A program made the translations under genes and the position numbers. 32,483 bases of DNA from Aquidulcibacter sp. (GTDB lineage Bacteria > Pseudomonadota > Alphaproteobacteria > Caulobacterales > Aquidulcibacteraceae), in NCBI GenBank assembly GCA_027532555.1, contig JAPZTJ010000069.1, positions 1 to 32,483 on the forward strand, given 5' to 3'. The notes below the pieces were generated by a model. That model worked only from the letters and a program-made list of their open reading frames with translations. It did not search any database and was not told where the DNA came from. Positions 16,119-23,974 of this stretch are shown piece after piece; positions within the stretch are counted from its first letter, which is position 1, and every line of letters begins with the position of its first letter.

Positions 16119-16607
16119 GTGCCTTCCTTGGGTGTGGCCAACTTCATCACCGATATCTGGGATACCTTGGCCATTTCATCCTTGATGGTGGCCGTGACCG
16201 TGACTATCCACTTCCTTGGTCTTGCGGCCCTGATGTATATGATCCGGAAGCGACCGCCCTTGGCAGACCCACAAGCCCGACATTTTCCGTTGCGCTTCCT
16301 CGCCATTCTTTTTGTCGTATTTGGCCTATTTGCCGTGCATACGCTGGAAATTTGGCTCTATGCCGCGGTCTATCACTTTGGCCTGCATGCCTTTCATGAT
16401 TTTGAGACCGCCCTTTATTTTTCGACCGTCACCTTTGTGTCGTTGGGCTATGGCGATGTGATCTTGCCGCGCGATTGGCGCTTGGTCGGCGCGATTGAGG
16501 CGGCGAATGGCGTGATCTTGCTGGGCTGGTCGACCGCGTTTTTGATCACCGTGATCGGTCGCCTGCGCGCGCTGGAGCATGAATGGCTAGACCATAAGGC
16601 GGAGTGA
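16119..16607 (+). CDS. Small ion channel protein, K+ channel-like
   Basis: 162 aa as read from GTG 16119; TTG 16128, with the gga(g) at 16116-16119 as RBS, is an equally good or better start, so the N-terminus is uncertain. Two outer membrane segments (about 18-40 and 57-80), a re-entrant pore region with filter SLGYGD (in TFVSLGYGDVI), and a final TM (about 125-148) match Ion_trans_2 (PF07885). The filter keeps GYGD but has Ser-Leu where Thr-Val is usual. No RCK or cyclic-nucleotide domain follows. Cation, probably K+, conduction is inferred. Confidence 0.8.
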   Translation: MPSLGVANFITDIWDTLAISSLMVAVTVTIHFLGLAALMYMIRKRPPLADPQARHFPLRFLAILFVVFGLFAVHTLEIWLYAAVYHFGLHAFHDFETALYFSTVTFVSLGYGDVILPRDWRLVGAIEAANGVILLGWSTAFLITVIGRLRALEHEWLDHKAE

Positions 16608-16618
16608 CCGTCAAAGGA

Positions 16619-16822
16619 TCAGGCCCCGCGGTGCGGGTTTTCGAAAATTGCCTCAACTTGGGTCTCGAACAAGGCCGCGATCTTGAATGCTAGGTCGAGC
16701 GACGGGTCGTGTTGATCGGCCTCGATCGCAATAATGGCCTGACGTGAAACCCCTAAAGCTTGACCCAAATCAGCTTGGGTTAGGCCTTTTGTTGCCCGAA
16801 GCGCACGAAGATTATTGATCAT
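16619..16822 (-). CDS. XRE (Cro/CI-like) HTH regulator, small
   Basis: 67 aa from ATG 16822. Nearly the whole protein is one helix-turn-helix: TQADLGQALG (15-24), then SRQAIIAIE (26-34). The rest packs the fold (DPSLDLAFKIAALFETQVEAIF). The longer in-frame reading to 16936 lies inside the upstream gene and is rejected. Its ATG overlaps the stop of the membrane-protein gene by 4 nt (ATGA), so the pair is one translationally coupled operon. It probably represses its own promoter at the palindromes 17224-17273. The stop is 11 nt from the convergent channel gene. Confidence 0.9.
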   Translation of the reverse strand: MINNLRALRATKGLTQADLGQALGVSRQAIIAIEADQHDPSLDLAFKIAALFETQVEAIFENPHRGA

Positions 16823-17208
16823 TTGGTTGCCTTGCGCGCAAAGGGGCTGACGAGGGCAAAGCAGGCCCAGAAGAGTGGATAAATCATCCATCCCGGTACA
16901 TGGGCTGCCCCTGCATAGCTTTCTGCAAAGCCCCAAGCGGAGAACAAGGCCATCGCGACGCCCGAGGCCAGTATGAATTGGCGCGCCAAAAACGCCCCGA
17001 TGAATTCATCACTGTCGCGGATCATCACCAAAGTTGCCCAGATTTGACCGGCAATTGGCAGGCTGACCATAGCGGTCAATACCCAGCGGGCAGGGGTGGG
17101 CAGGCCATCCATCACGCCCGCAATCGCGGCGGCATTGATGAGGACATAAATGCCCATGAATACCATTGTGCGGACGATATAGGTCTTGGCTTGGGGTGTC
17201 TGTTCCAT
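16819..17208 (-). CDS. Four-helix membrane protein paired with XRE regulator
   Basis: 129 aa from ATG 17208, with gggagg 8 nt upstream; a longer reading to 17244 would place the start in the operator and is rejected. Four predicted membrane helices at about 9-30, 37-58, 70-92 and 100-120, no signal peptide and short loops. The family resembles small DUF2178-like proteins found with compact XRE regulators, but I cannot name it. It may sense membrane state or modulate the regulator; that is inference from the ATGA coupling and shared promoter. Confidence 0.75.
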   Translation of the reverse strand: MEQTPQAKTYIVRTMVFMGIYVLINAAAIAGVMDGLPTPARWVLTAMVSLPIAGQIWATLVMIRDSDEFIGAFLARQFILASGVAMALFSAWGFAESYAGAAHVPGWMIYPLFWACFALVSPFARKATK

Positions 17209-17223
17209 GGCATTTGCCTCCCG

Positions 17224-17244
17224 AATGTCAGGTATACCTAACAT
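17224..17244. promoter_or_regulatory. Operator-like palindrome 1
   Basis: A 20-bp dyad at 17225-17244 centred on ggtatacc: arms atgtcaggta/tacctaacat with one mismatched pair. It begins 17 nt upstream of the 4-TM gene start and shares the direct repeat aatgtcaggt with palindrome 2. Confidence 0.6.
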
Positions 17245-17249
17245 CTGCG

Positions 17250-17273
17250 AAATGTCAGGTCAAGCTGACATTT
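17250..17273. promoter_or_regulatory. Operator-like palindrome 2
   Basis: Perfect 9-bp arms aaatgtcag/ctgacattt around gtcaag. Its left arm starts 27 nt from the left arm of palindrome 1. Likely a second site for the XRE regulator; it could also affect the divergent carboxylase gene. Confidence 0.6.
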
Positions 17274-17299
17274 GCGATTTCTTGCACCTCGCCGGACCC

Positions 17300-17311
17300 T
17301 GCAAAGTTGCA
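17300..17311. promoter_or_regulatory. TGCAA/TTGCA dyad upstream of the carboxylase gene
   Basis: tgcaa-ag-ttgca is an inverted repeat about 85 nt before the start codon. It resembles the TTTGCAAA-type half-sites bound by short-chain fatty acyl-CoA regulators (PccR/RamB family), which control propionyl-CoA genes in other alphaproteobacteria. Weak, by-eye match. Confidence 0.3.
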
Positions 17312-17394
17312 TCGCGCACGATTGCCCTCTAACCAGTTCCCGACATAATAAAGCCGGGAAGAAGGCTGATAGCTCTAGGGGCACGCGGACCGAG

Positions 17395-19413
17395 ATGTTT
17401 GATAAGATTCTGATTGCCAATCGCGGCGAAGTGGCCGTTCGTATCATCAAGACTTGCCGCCGGATGGGCGTGAAAACCGTCATCGTGTTTTCTGAAGCCG
17501 ACCGCGATTCCATGGCTGTAGAGATGGCCGACGAAAAGGTCTTCATCGGCCCAGCTCCAGCTTCTGAATCCTATCTGGTGATCGACAAGATTATCGCCGC
17601 CGTCAAAGAAACGGGCGCACAAGCGGTTCACCCTGGCTTTGGCTTCTTGTCAGAGAAGGTTGAGTTTGCCCAACGTTGTGCGGATGAAGGGATCGTCTTT
17701 ATCGGCCCGAACCCGCATGCCATCCACGCCATGGGCGACAAGATTGAAAGCAAGAAGACCGCTGCGGCAGCTGGTGTTTCTTGCGTACCGGGCCATATTG
17801 GCGAGATTGCTGATACCGCCCATGCGGTCGCTATCTCTGAGGAGATTGGTTATCCCGTCATGATCAAGGCTTCGGCTGGCGGCGGTGGTAAGGGCATTCG
17901 GGTGGCCTATGACCGCAAGGATGTCGAAGAAGGCTTCCCAGCCGTGCGTGCCGAAGCCAAGAACGCCTTTGGCGATGACCGCATCTTCATCGAGAAATTC
18001 ATTCTGGCCCCACGCCATATCGAAATCCAAGTCTTGGGCGATAAGCACGGCAATGTCGTGCATTTGTTTGAGCGTGAGTGCTCGATCCAGCGTCGCAACC
18101 AGAAAGTCATCGAAGAAGCCCCAAGCCCGTTGCTGGATGAAGCAACCCGGGCTGCCATGGGTGCACAAGCCGTCGCATTGTCCAAGGCTGTTGGGTATGA
18201 CAGTGCCGGCACCGTCGAGTTTGTGGCCTCGGGCAAGGATAAGAGCTTCTACTTCCTTGAGATGAACACCCGCCTGCAGGTGGAGCATCCGGTCTCAGAA
18301 GCTATCACTGGTCTTGACTTGGTGGAGCAGATGTTGCGCGTCGCGGCGGGCGAGGCTTTGTCCTTCCAGCAGTCCGACTTGAAGATCAACGGCTGGGCGA
18401 TTGAAAGCCGGATTTATGCCGAAGACCCTTATCGCAACTTCTTGCCATCCATTGGCCGCTTGAAGCGCTATCTGCCCCCCGTCGAAGGCGACTTTGGTGG
18501 CCATAAGGTGCGCAATGATGCGGGCGTACGGGAAGGTGATGAGATCTCGATGTTCTATGACCCGATGATCTCAAAGCTGGTGACCTGGGCCCCAACCCGT
18601 CTGGCGGCGATTGATGCCCAAGCGGCGGCCCTCGACACCTTTGCGATTGAAGGCATTCAGGACAATATCCCGTTCCTCGCCGCAGTGATGGAAGAAGCGC
18701 GCTTCCGTTCTGGCGATATCACGACCGCCTATATCAAGGACCAATTCCCTGAGGGCTTTAAGGGCGCCCCCCTAACCGACAAGATTTTGCGCCTGATGGC
18801 GGGTGTGGGTGCTTTGGTTCACATGCGCAAGCTGGAACGCGACGCCCAAATCAGTGGCCGCATGACCCCGCACAAGCCGATCCGCAGCGACTGGGTTGTC
18901 CGCATTGAGGGCACGTATCACCCCTTACATGTCGAAATCACAAACGGTGGCGCGCATATCCGTTTTGAGAGCGGGGACACGATCGATATCACCAGTGGCT
19001 TTAAACCCGGCGACCGCTTGATCACTGGGGTCGCCCATGCCGCGGGTGTGTTTGAGAATGAGGGCTTTGCCGTCAAGTTTAAGGACCGCACGCAAGGCTA
19101 TGAGTTCCAATATCGCGGCGCAAAGGCTGTGGTGATTGTCGCTACGCCACGCGATGCCGAGCTTCACGCCAAGTTGCCGGAAAAGGTCGCAGCCGATACT
19201 TCGCGCATGATTATCTCGCCCATGCCGGGCCTTGTTGTCTCCATCGAAGTGGTGGAAGGCCAAGAGATTAAGTCGGGCGAGGCGATTGCCATTGTCGAAG
19301 CCATGAAGATGCAAAACATCATTCGCGCTGAACGCGATGGCAAAGTGGCCAAGGTCCATGTCGGCGCAGGCGCAGCGGTGGCTGCCGACGAAATCATGGT
19401 TGAATTAGGCTAA
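17395..19413 (+). CDS. pccA: Propionyl-CoA carboxylase-type alpha (biotin) subunit
   Basis: 672 aa from ATG 17395 (MFDKILIANRGEVAVRI, the standard start of this family); an upstream in-frame extension to 17272 lacks homology and is rejected. Biotin carboxylase domain: ATP-grasp loop ASAGGGGKG, FIEKFI, FLEMNTRLQVEHP. Then a middle BT-like region (about 480-590) and a C-terminal biotinyl domain with Lys638 in EAMKM. It carboxylates biotin with bicarbonate and ATP. The EAMKMQNI and RAERDGKV context fits PccA better than AccC (about 450 aa) or MccA. The beta subunit is not in the window. The exact acyl-CoA is inferred. Confidence 0.88.
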   Translation: MFDKILIANRGEVAVRIIKTCRRMGVKTVIVFSEADRDSMAVEMADEKVFIGPAPASESYLVIDKIIAAVKETGAQAVHPGFGFLSEKVEFAQRCADEGIVFIGPNPHAIHAMGDKIESKKTAAAAGVSCVPGHIGEIADTAHAVAISEEIGYPVMIKASAGGGGKGIRVAYDRKDVEEGFPAVRAEAKNAFGDDRIFIEKFILAPRHIEIQVLGDKHGNVVHLFERECSIQRRNQKVIEEAPSPLLDEATRAAMGAQAVALSKAVGYDSAGTVEFVASGKDKSFYFLEMNTRLQVEHPVSEAITGLDLVEQMLRVAAGEALSFQQSDLKINGWAIESRIYAEDPYRNFLPSIGRLKRYLPPVEGDFGGHKVRNDAGVREGDEISMFYDPMISKLVTWAPTRLAAIDAQAAALDTFAIEGIQDNIPFLAAVMEEARFRSGDITTAYIKDQFPEGFKGAPLTDKILRLMAGVGALVHMRKLERDAQISGRMTPHKPIRSDWVVRIEGTYHPLHVEITNGGAHIRFESGDTIDITSGFKPGDRLITGVAHAAGVFENEGFAVKFKDRTQGYEFQYRGAKAVVIVATPRDAELHAKLPEKVAADTSRMIISPMPGLVVSIEVVEGQEIKSGEAIAIVEAMKMQNIIRAERDGKVAKVHVGAGAAVAADEIMVELG

Positions 19414-19422
19414 GCTAGGGCC

Positions 19423-20712
19423 CTAAGCCAACCAGGGGCTCGGGTCGTCCTCTTGGGCGATCAAAGACAGGCCATGGGCGATCGAGACGAATTGGTCGCC
19501 CGTTTCCACCTTCTGGGCCCCAAATCGGTTCTCAAACTGGGCTTTAACGGCGGGCACAAAACTAGACCCCCCGGTTAAGAACACCCGGTCGATACCACCT
19601 TCATCCAGACCTGCAGCAACGAGTGCTTCATTTACGCAGGTGTCGATCTGGGCCAAATCTTCGGCAATCCAAAATTCAAAGTCATTACGCGTCAGAGATT
19701 TGACCATGTCTTTGCCGCCAAAGGACAGGCGGAAAGTTGCCTCTTCTTGGTGTGACAAGGTCGTCTTCACCGCGGCAATGGCGCGGTAGAGGTGATAGCT
19801 CGCTTCAGCGTCGAGAAAGTCGATGAAGGCGTCGATTTTTTCAGGCTGCAGCGCCTGCTTGGCCAGCTTTTGTAAGTCCTGATAGTCGCGGGTCTGCCGC
19901 ATGATCGATAATTGGTTCCATTGCGAAAACCGGCCGTAAAATGCGAGGGGGACGGGCAGGACCTTACCGTCACTGGCATAATGAGAGCCTTTGCCAAATA
20001 AGGGCGACACCAGATGATCAATGATGCGCTGGTCGAAACTATCGCCCGCAATCCCAACTCCGCGGTGGGCGAGGGCCTCTGCAGATTGCACCTTCTGACC
20101 ACGGCGAAAGCGGATGATAGAAAAGTCGCTGGTGCCACCGCCAAAGTCGGCGACCAGTATGGTGGCGTCTTGGGTGAGGCGCTGGGCAAAGAAGAAGGCC
20201 GCCGCCACGGGTTCATAGACATGGGCGATATCCTCAAAGCCTGCTTTGGTGAGGGCTGCTTGATAGCGGGTGCGGGCTAAATCTTCGTCCGACCGGCTGC
20301 CAGCAAATCGCACGGGCCGACCCACCAGCACGCGCTTGGGGAAGGGCTCGCTTGCCCGCTCACTCAAGCGGCGCAAGAAAGCCGCCAACAAATCCTCAAA
20401 CCGCCACGCCTTATTCTGGATGACGGTGCTGGTGAATAAAGGGCTGGCGGCAAAGGTCTTGAAAGATTGGATGAAACGACAATCCCCGCCGAGCTCTAAG
20501 AAGCGGTCAATCGCCCATGGACCCACCTCCATCATCGCCTTGGCGCGGTGGTCATCTTCCTCATGCCAAAAACAGAGAACCGACCGACAGGCTTGGACCA
20601 AGTCCTGTTCATGCGAAAACTGGATCGCACGACTTTTGCCCCGCCCATCGGGCAAGGTCGCAACGCTATTGGTCGTCCCGAAATCGAGACCAAGGGTAGG
20701 GGTATGGGCCAT
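19423..20712 (-). CDS. Hsp70-like ATPase, YegD type
   Basis: 429 aa. Actin/Hsp70 nucleotide-binding fold only: phosphate 1 GLDFGTTNS (8-16), phosphate 2 VADFGGGTSDFS, adenosine motif VFLTGGSSFVPAV. There is no peptide-binding domain, and the length matches E. coli YegD (about 450 aa). It is probably a specialised cytoplasmic chaperone-like ATPase of unknown client. Convergent with pccA, 9 nt apart. It is the only gene of its transcript visible; the repeat B region lies beyond its start. No clear RBS. Confidence 0.88.
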   Translation of the reverse strand: MAHTPTLGLDFGTTNSVATLPDGRGKSRAIQFSHEQDLVQACRSVLCFWHEEDDHRAKAMMEVGPWAIDRFLELGGDCRFIQSFKTFAASPLFTSTVIQNKAWRFEDLLAAFLRRLSERASEPFPKRVLVGRPVRFAGSRSDEDLARTRYQAALTKAGFEDIAHVYEPVAAAFFFAQRLTQDATILVADFGGGTSDFSIIRFRRGQKVQSAEALAHRGVGIAGDSFDQRIIDHLVSPLFGKGSHYASDGKVLPVPLAFYGRFSQWNQLSIMRQTRDYQDLQKLAKQALQPEKIDAFIDFLDAEASYHLYRAIAAVKTTLSHQEEATFRLSFGGKDMVKSLTRNDFEFWIAEDLAQIDTCVNEALVAAGLDEGGIDRVFLTGGSSFVPAVKAQFENRFGAQKVETGDQFVSIAHGLSLIAQEDDPSPWLA

Positions 20713-20769
20713 GGGGGCGCTGGGCTTAACGGTCTGGCGGTGGGTTGTCTAGGGCAACGCTGACGTTCT

Positions 20770-20884
20770 CCCCTTCACCGCCTTCGGCGGAGCTTCCCCG
20801 CGAGCGGGGAAGCGGTCGCGGAAACAGGTGAGACAGAGACGCTTCCCCATTCATGGGGAAGCTGTCCCGAAGGGACTGAAGGGG
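20770..20884. repeat. Nested palindromic repeat, copy B
   Basis: 115 nt, same architecture as copy A at 15882-15995: identical outer arms, ccgccttcggcgg and gtcccgaagggac hairpins. The hairpin loops and linker differ (gcgagc instead of atgaat, attcat instead of gtttac). Most stem bases are conserved. It is followed by repeat C copy 1. In 20939-21072 nothing else is recognised. Confidence 0.85.
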
Positions 20885-20905
20885 CTCTTTTAAAGTCGCG
20901 CGGCC

Positions 20906-20938
20906 TACCCCACAGACCCCTCTCGGTCGCGGCCTTGA
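20906..20938. repeat. 33-nt dispersed repeat C, intergenic copy
   Basis: Matches 22789-22821 at 32 of 33 positions. Read on the minus strand it encodes QGRDREGSVG plus a stop, the same peptide that ends the aldo/keto reductase at the other copy. Confidence 0.85.
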
Positions 20939-21072
20939 TTGGGTCACTTGAACCGTCCTTTACCCCAGAGGCAGCGTCGCGTGTGTGCATCACGTCACGC
21001 GGCAAAACGCTATCAATTGTCAGTCACAGGACTGCATGTGCCTCTTTGCGCATCGGATCGAACTAAGGATGC

Positions 21073-21106
21073 TTGACAGAAATTAGATATCTAATATTTT
21101 GTACGG
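21073..21106 (+). promoter_or_regulatory. marR promoter with embedded operator
   Basis: TTGACA (21073-21078), 16 nt, TATTTT (21095-21100), so transcription would begin at about 21107, the A of the ATG. The perfect 14-bp palindrome attagatatctaat (21082-21095) fills the spacer, the typical place for MarR autorepression. No RBS exists upstream and an in-frame stop (21092) rules out an earlier start. Confidence 0.65.
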
Positions 21107-21550
21107 ATGGAAATTCTATTTCATCCGATCCTTAATGCCGCACATTTGATTGAAGCCCATTTGCGCGACGCTTTGGCTGAGACGGGGCTACAACCACGGC
21201 AGGCGCGCGTGCTGATGGCGATTGCTGAATTTGGGCCTATCAAACAGGTGCAACTGGCCCAGGCTTTTGATTTGGCACCACCCACCATGACGGTGATGCT
21301 AACGCGGTTGGAGCGAGACGGGCTGGTCAATCGACATAGTAAGGCTGGCGATAAGCAGACCTCCATTGCTTTGACGCCAGCAGGCCTGGCGCTTTTGCCT
21401 GAGATTGAGCGGGCTTGGCTATCGGTCGATGGCTTCATCCGCCAGAGCTTCGGTGCCGCAGAGGCCGAGGCCTTTAGTCGAGCAGCTTGTCTTTTGCGCG
21501 ACGCCTTAGGCGGAAAGCCGCCCCATTACCTTAAAGGAGACCACCCATGA
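21107..21550 (+). CDS. MarR family transcriptional regulator
   Basis: 147 aa. Winged helix: QPRQARVLMAIAEFGPIKQVQ, recognition region LAPPTMTVMLTRLERDGLV, wing NRHSKAGDKQTSIALTPAG. N- and C-terminal dimerisation helices complete the normal MarR length. Ligand unknown. The ATG coincides with the predicted transcription start, so the mRNA is probably leaderless. The stop overlaps the ATG of the DUF1566 gene (ATGA), so the two form an operon that is probably autorepressed through the spacer palindrome. Confidence 0.92.
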   Translation: MEILFHPILNAAHLIEAHLRDALAETGLQPRQARVLMAIAEFGPIKQVQLAQAFDLAPPTMTVMLTRLERDGLVNRHSKAGDKQTSIALTPAGLALLPEIERAWLSVDGFIRQSFGAAEAEAFSRAACLLRDALGGKPPHYLKGDHP

Positions 21551-22782
21551 GCCCATTGGCAAAGTTTCGGCTTGGTCTAGGTTTGCTGGTTCTATGCTTG
21601 TTGCAAGTTCCGGCATCGGCTGGCGTACCACGGGCGGCAGGCAATTATCAGATTGTCAGCACGGGCCAAGATCGCTGTTACGATGTTGCCGGACCTGTTT
21701 TGCCGTGTCCGGCTCCTGGCCTGCCGCTTTCGGGGCAGAATGCGCAGCATCCAGGTAATGCAGCTTCCTACAGGGTTGAGGCCAATAATCTTGTTGTGGA
21801 TGAGGTAACGGGCTTGATGTGGGCCAAAACACCCAGTGCGCCTATGACCTTTAAGGAGTTAGCTTCTTATGCCCGTGCCAGCCGTTTGGGCGGTTATGAC
21901 GACTGGCGCGTTCCCACAATCAAAGAACTCTACTCCTTGATTGATTACCGTGGCGGCTATACGGGCGATCCGGCAACATCGCGCCCCTATATTGATACCA
22001 AATACTTTGACTTTGCTTATGGGGATGGCAAGGGCCTCGGCGATGCCGCCCATGGTCGGCGACCTATCGACGTGCAGGAGTGGAGCGCCACACCCTATGT
22101 TGGTAAGACAATGGGCCGAGATGATACTGTGTTTGGCGTAAACTTCGCAGATGGTCGGATTAAGGGCTATCCTGTGATGGATCCAGCCAACCGGATGCAA
22201 ACGCCTAATCGTTTGGCGGTCCGCTTGGTGCGTGGAAATCCCTATGGCCAAAATGCTTTTAAGGCGCGCCCAGATGTTGTTGAAGATCACGCGACTGGCC
22301 TGATGTGGCAGCGCAAAAACGATGGGACCGCAAAGTCGTGGTCGGCGGCGCTTTCCTATTGCACGCATCTAAGCTTGGCCGGCTATTCAGATTGGCGGTT
22401 GCCCCATGCCAAGGAATTACATTCTTTGGTGGATTACAACCGCATACCTGCCATTGATCCGCTGTTTCAACTCAGCGATCAAACTGCCTATCTCTGGTCC
22501 TCGACAACCCATTTGGAAGGCCCCCCTCCCGCGCAAGAACAGGGGCGCGCGTTTAGCCAAACGGGAGAACTCGCCGTTTATGCCGCAATTGGCAAGGCGC
22601 AAGGATTTATGGAAGTTCCCCCTGGCTCTGGCCAAAGGCGCTGGCTCGATGTGCATGGCGCTGGGGCCATGCGCAGTGACCCGAAAACCGCCTCACCTGG
22701 CAGCTTTCCCGAGGGTTTTGGCCCACAAGGCGATGATATTCGCGGGCACAATTATGTGCTGTGTGTCCGCGATCTTCGGTAA
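21547..22782 (+). CDS. Exported protein with tandem DUF1566 (Lcl-type) domains
   Basis: 411 aa. Signal peptide with ASA cleavage site at about 23-25. Two copies of the DUF1566/Lcl C-terminal domain (PF07603): repeat 1 begins near VTGLMW (88-92) with GGYDDWRVPTIKELYSL; repeat 2 begins at ATGLMW (250-254) with AGYSDWRLPHAKELHSL. These C-type-lectin-like folds occur in surface or periplasmic proteins and some adhesins. No anchor is visible, so it is probably secreted or periplasmic. Good RBS (aaagga) before the ATG, with ATGA coupling to marR. Function unknown. Confidence 0.85.
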   Translation: MSPLAKFRLGLGLLVLCLLQVPASAGVPRAAGNYQIVSTGQDRCYDVAGPVLPCPAPGLPLSGQNAQHPGNAASYRVEANNLVVDEVTGLMWAKTPSAPMTFKELASYARASRLGGYDDWRVPTIKELYSLIDYRGGYTGDPATSRPYIDTKYFDFAYGDGKGLGDAAHGRRPIDVQEWSATPYVGKTMGRDDTVFGVNFADGRIKGYPVMDPANRMQTPNRLAVRLVRGNPYGQNAFKARPDVVEDHATGLMWQRKNDGTAKSWSAALSYCTHLSLAGYSDWRLPHAKELHSLVDYNRIPAIDPLFQLSDQTAYLWSSTTHLEGPPPAQEQGRAFSQTGELAVYAAIGKAQGFMEVPPGSGQRRWLDVHGAGAMRSDPKTASPGSFPEGFGPQGDDIRGHNYVLCVRDLR

Positions 22783-22787
22783 AGTTC

Positions 22788-23873
22788 TTACCCCACAGAC
22801 CCCGCTCGGTCGCGGCCTTGAACGGGGAACATCCAGCCGGGATATTCCGATGGCAGGGCAGAGACTTTGTCCAAAACAGCAAGGTCTTCAGCGGTCAGTT
22901 TCACGTCGACGGCTTTCAGATTGTCCGTCAATTGATCTTCGGTCTTGGCCCCGATGATGACGCTGGTCACCCAAGGGCGGTGCAACAGCCACGCCAGAGC
23001 AATTTGTGCGACGCTGACGCCATGGGCCTCAGCAATGGGTTCCATCGCTTCGACGCAGTCAAACAAGCGGTCTTTATTGACCGGTGGGAAGTCAAAGCTG
23101 GCGCGGCGCGCATTGTTTGGACCGGCTTGGTCGCGCTTAAACTTGCCAGAGAGCAGGCCACCGGCGAGCGGGCTCCACGGCAAAATGGCTAGGCCTTCGC
23201 TTTGCGCCAGCGGCACGACTTCGCGTTCAAGGTCGCGCGATGCCAAGGTGTAATACATTTGCATCGATTCAAAGCGGGCAAAATTCTTGCGCTCGGCGAT
23301 GCCATTGGCTTTGGCGGTCTCCCACGCGGCCCGGTTGCATAAGCCAATATAGCGCACCCGGCCCGAACGCACGATGTCGTTCAGCGTGTCCATCACCTCA
23401 TCCAAGGGGGTCAAAGGATCGTAGCCGTGGATTTGATAGAGATCGACATGATCCATGTTCAGGCGCTTGAGGCTTGCATCAATCGCGTCAAACAAATGCT
23501 TGCGGGAGAGGCCCGAGATATTGCGCGCCTTTTGCCTGCGGGCGGCTTCTGCTTGGGCGTGCGGGCTGGCGTCCGGGGGCAGGAGGTCTAGCACGCGGCC
23601 ATGGGCTTTGGTGGCAATCACGATCTCGTCGCGCCGCAGGCCCTTGTCGCGAATAGCATGGCCCAACATCTGTTCCGACAAGCCATTGGCGTAAACGTCA
23701 GCGGTGTCATAGAAATTCACACCCGCATCAAAGGCTTGGCGCACAAGGCTGCTGGCGACATCCTGATCTTGGCCGCCAATCACGGTCCAAAATCCATCAC
23801 CGCCAAAGGTCATGGTGCCAAAGCAAAGTTCTGAAACGACAAGGCCTGTCCGGCCCAAAGTTTTATATTTCAT
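22788..23873 (-). CDS. Aldo/keto reductase
   Basis: 361 aa TIM-barrel NADPH oxidoreductase. Catalytic tetrad: Asp56 and Tyr61 (NFYDTADVYANG), Lys89 (ATKAHG), His149 (QIHGYD). Nucleotide-binding segments are LPWSPLAGGLLSGK and SVIIGAKTEDQL. RBS gggag before the ATG. The last approximately 10 residues (QGRDRAGSVG) and the stop come from dispersed repeat C, so the C-terminus has been replaced or extended. It converges with the DUF1566 gene, with 5 nt between stops. Substrate unknown. Confidence 0.92.
   Translation of the reverse strand: MKYKTLGRTGLVVSELCFGTMTFGGDGFWTVIGGQDQDVASSLVRQAFDAGVNFYDTADVYANGLSEQMLGHAIRDKGLRRDEIVIATKAHGRVLDLLPPDASPHAQAEAARRQKARNISGLSRKHLFDAIDASLKRLNMDHVDLYQIHGYDPLTPLDEVMDTLNDIVRSGRVRYIGLCNRAAWETAKANGIAERKNFARFESMQMYYTLASRDLEREVVPLAQSEGLAILPWSPLAGGLLSGKFKRDQAGPNNARRASFDFPPVNKDRLFDCVEAMEPIAEAHGVSVAQIALAWLLHRPWVTSVIIGAKTEDQLTDNLKAVDVKLTAEDLAVLDKVSALPSEYPGWMFPVQGRDRAGSVG
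22789..22821. repeat. 33-nt dispersed repeat C, coding copy
   Basis: Identical to 20906-20938 at 32 of 33 bases. Here it encodes the C-terminal tail and stop of the aldo/keto reductase on the minus strand. Confidence 0.85.
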
Positions 23874-23974
23874 CGCGTGCTCCCAGAGTTGTTATTGGTG
23901 AAGTTGGGGCAAGGCTACACCTCCTGCTGCGTCCTTGGCTATCTCTAAATGCGACTTGGGCTTAAGTGCGCAGC

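Noticed and set aside
20270-20752. 160-codon plus-strand frame opposite the Hsp70-like gene
   Set aside because: Antisense to a clear nucleotide-binding fold; Arg/Ser-rich low-quality translation.
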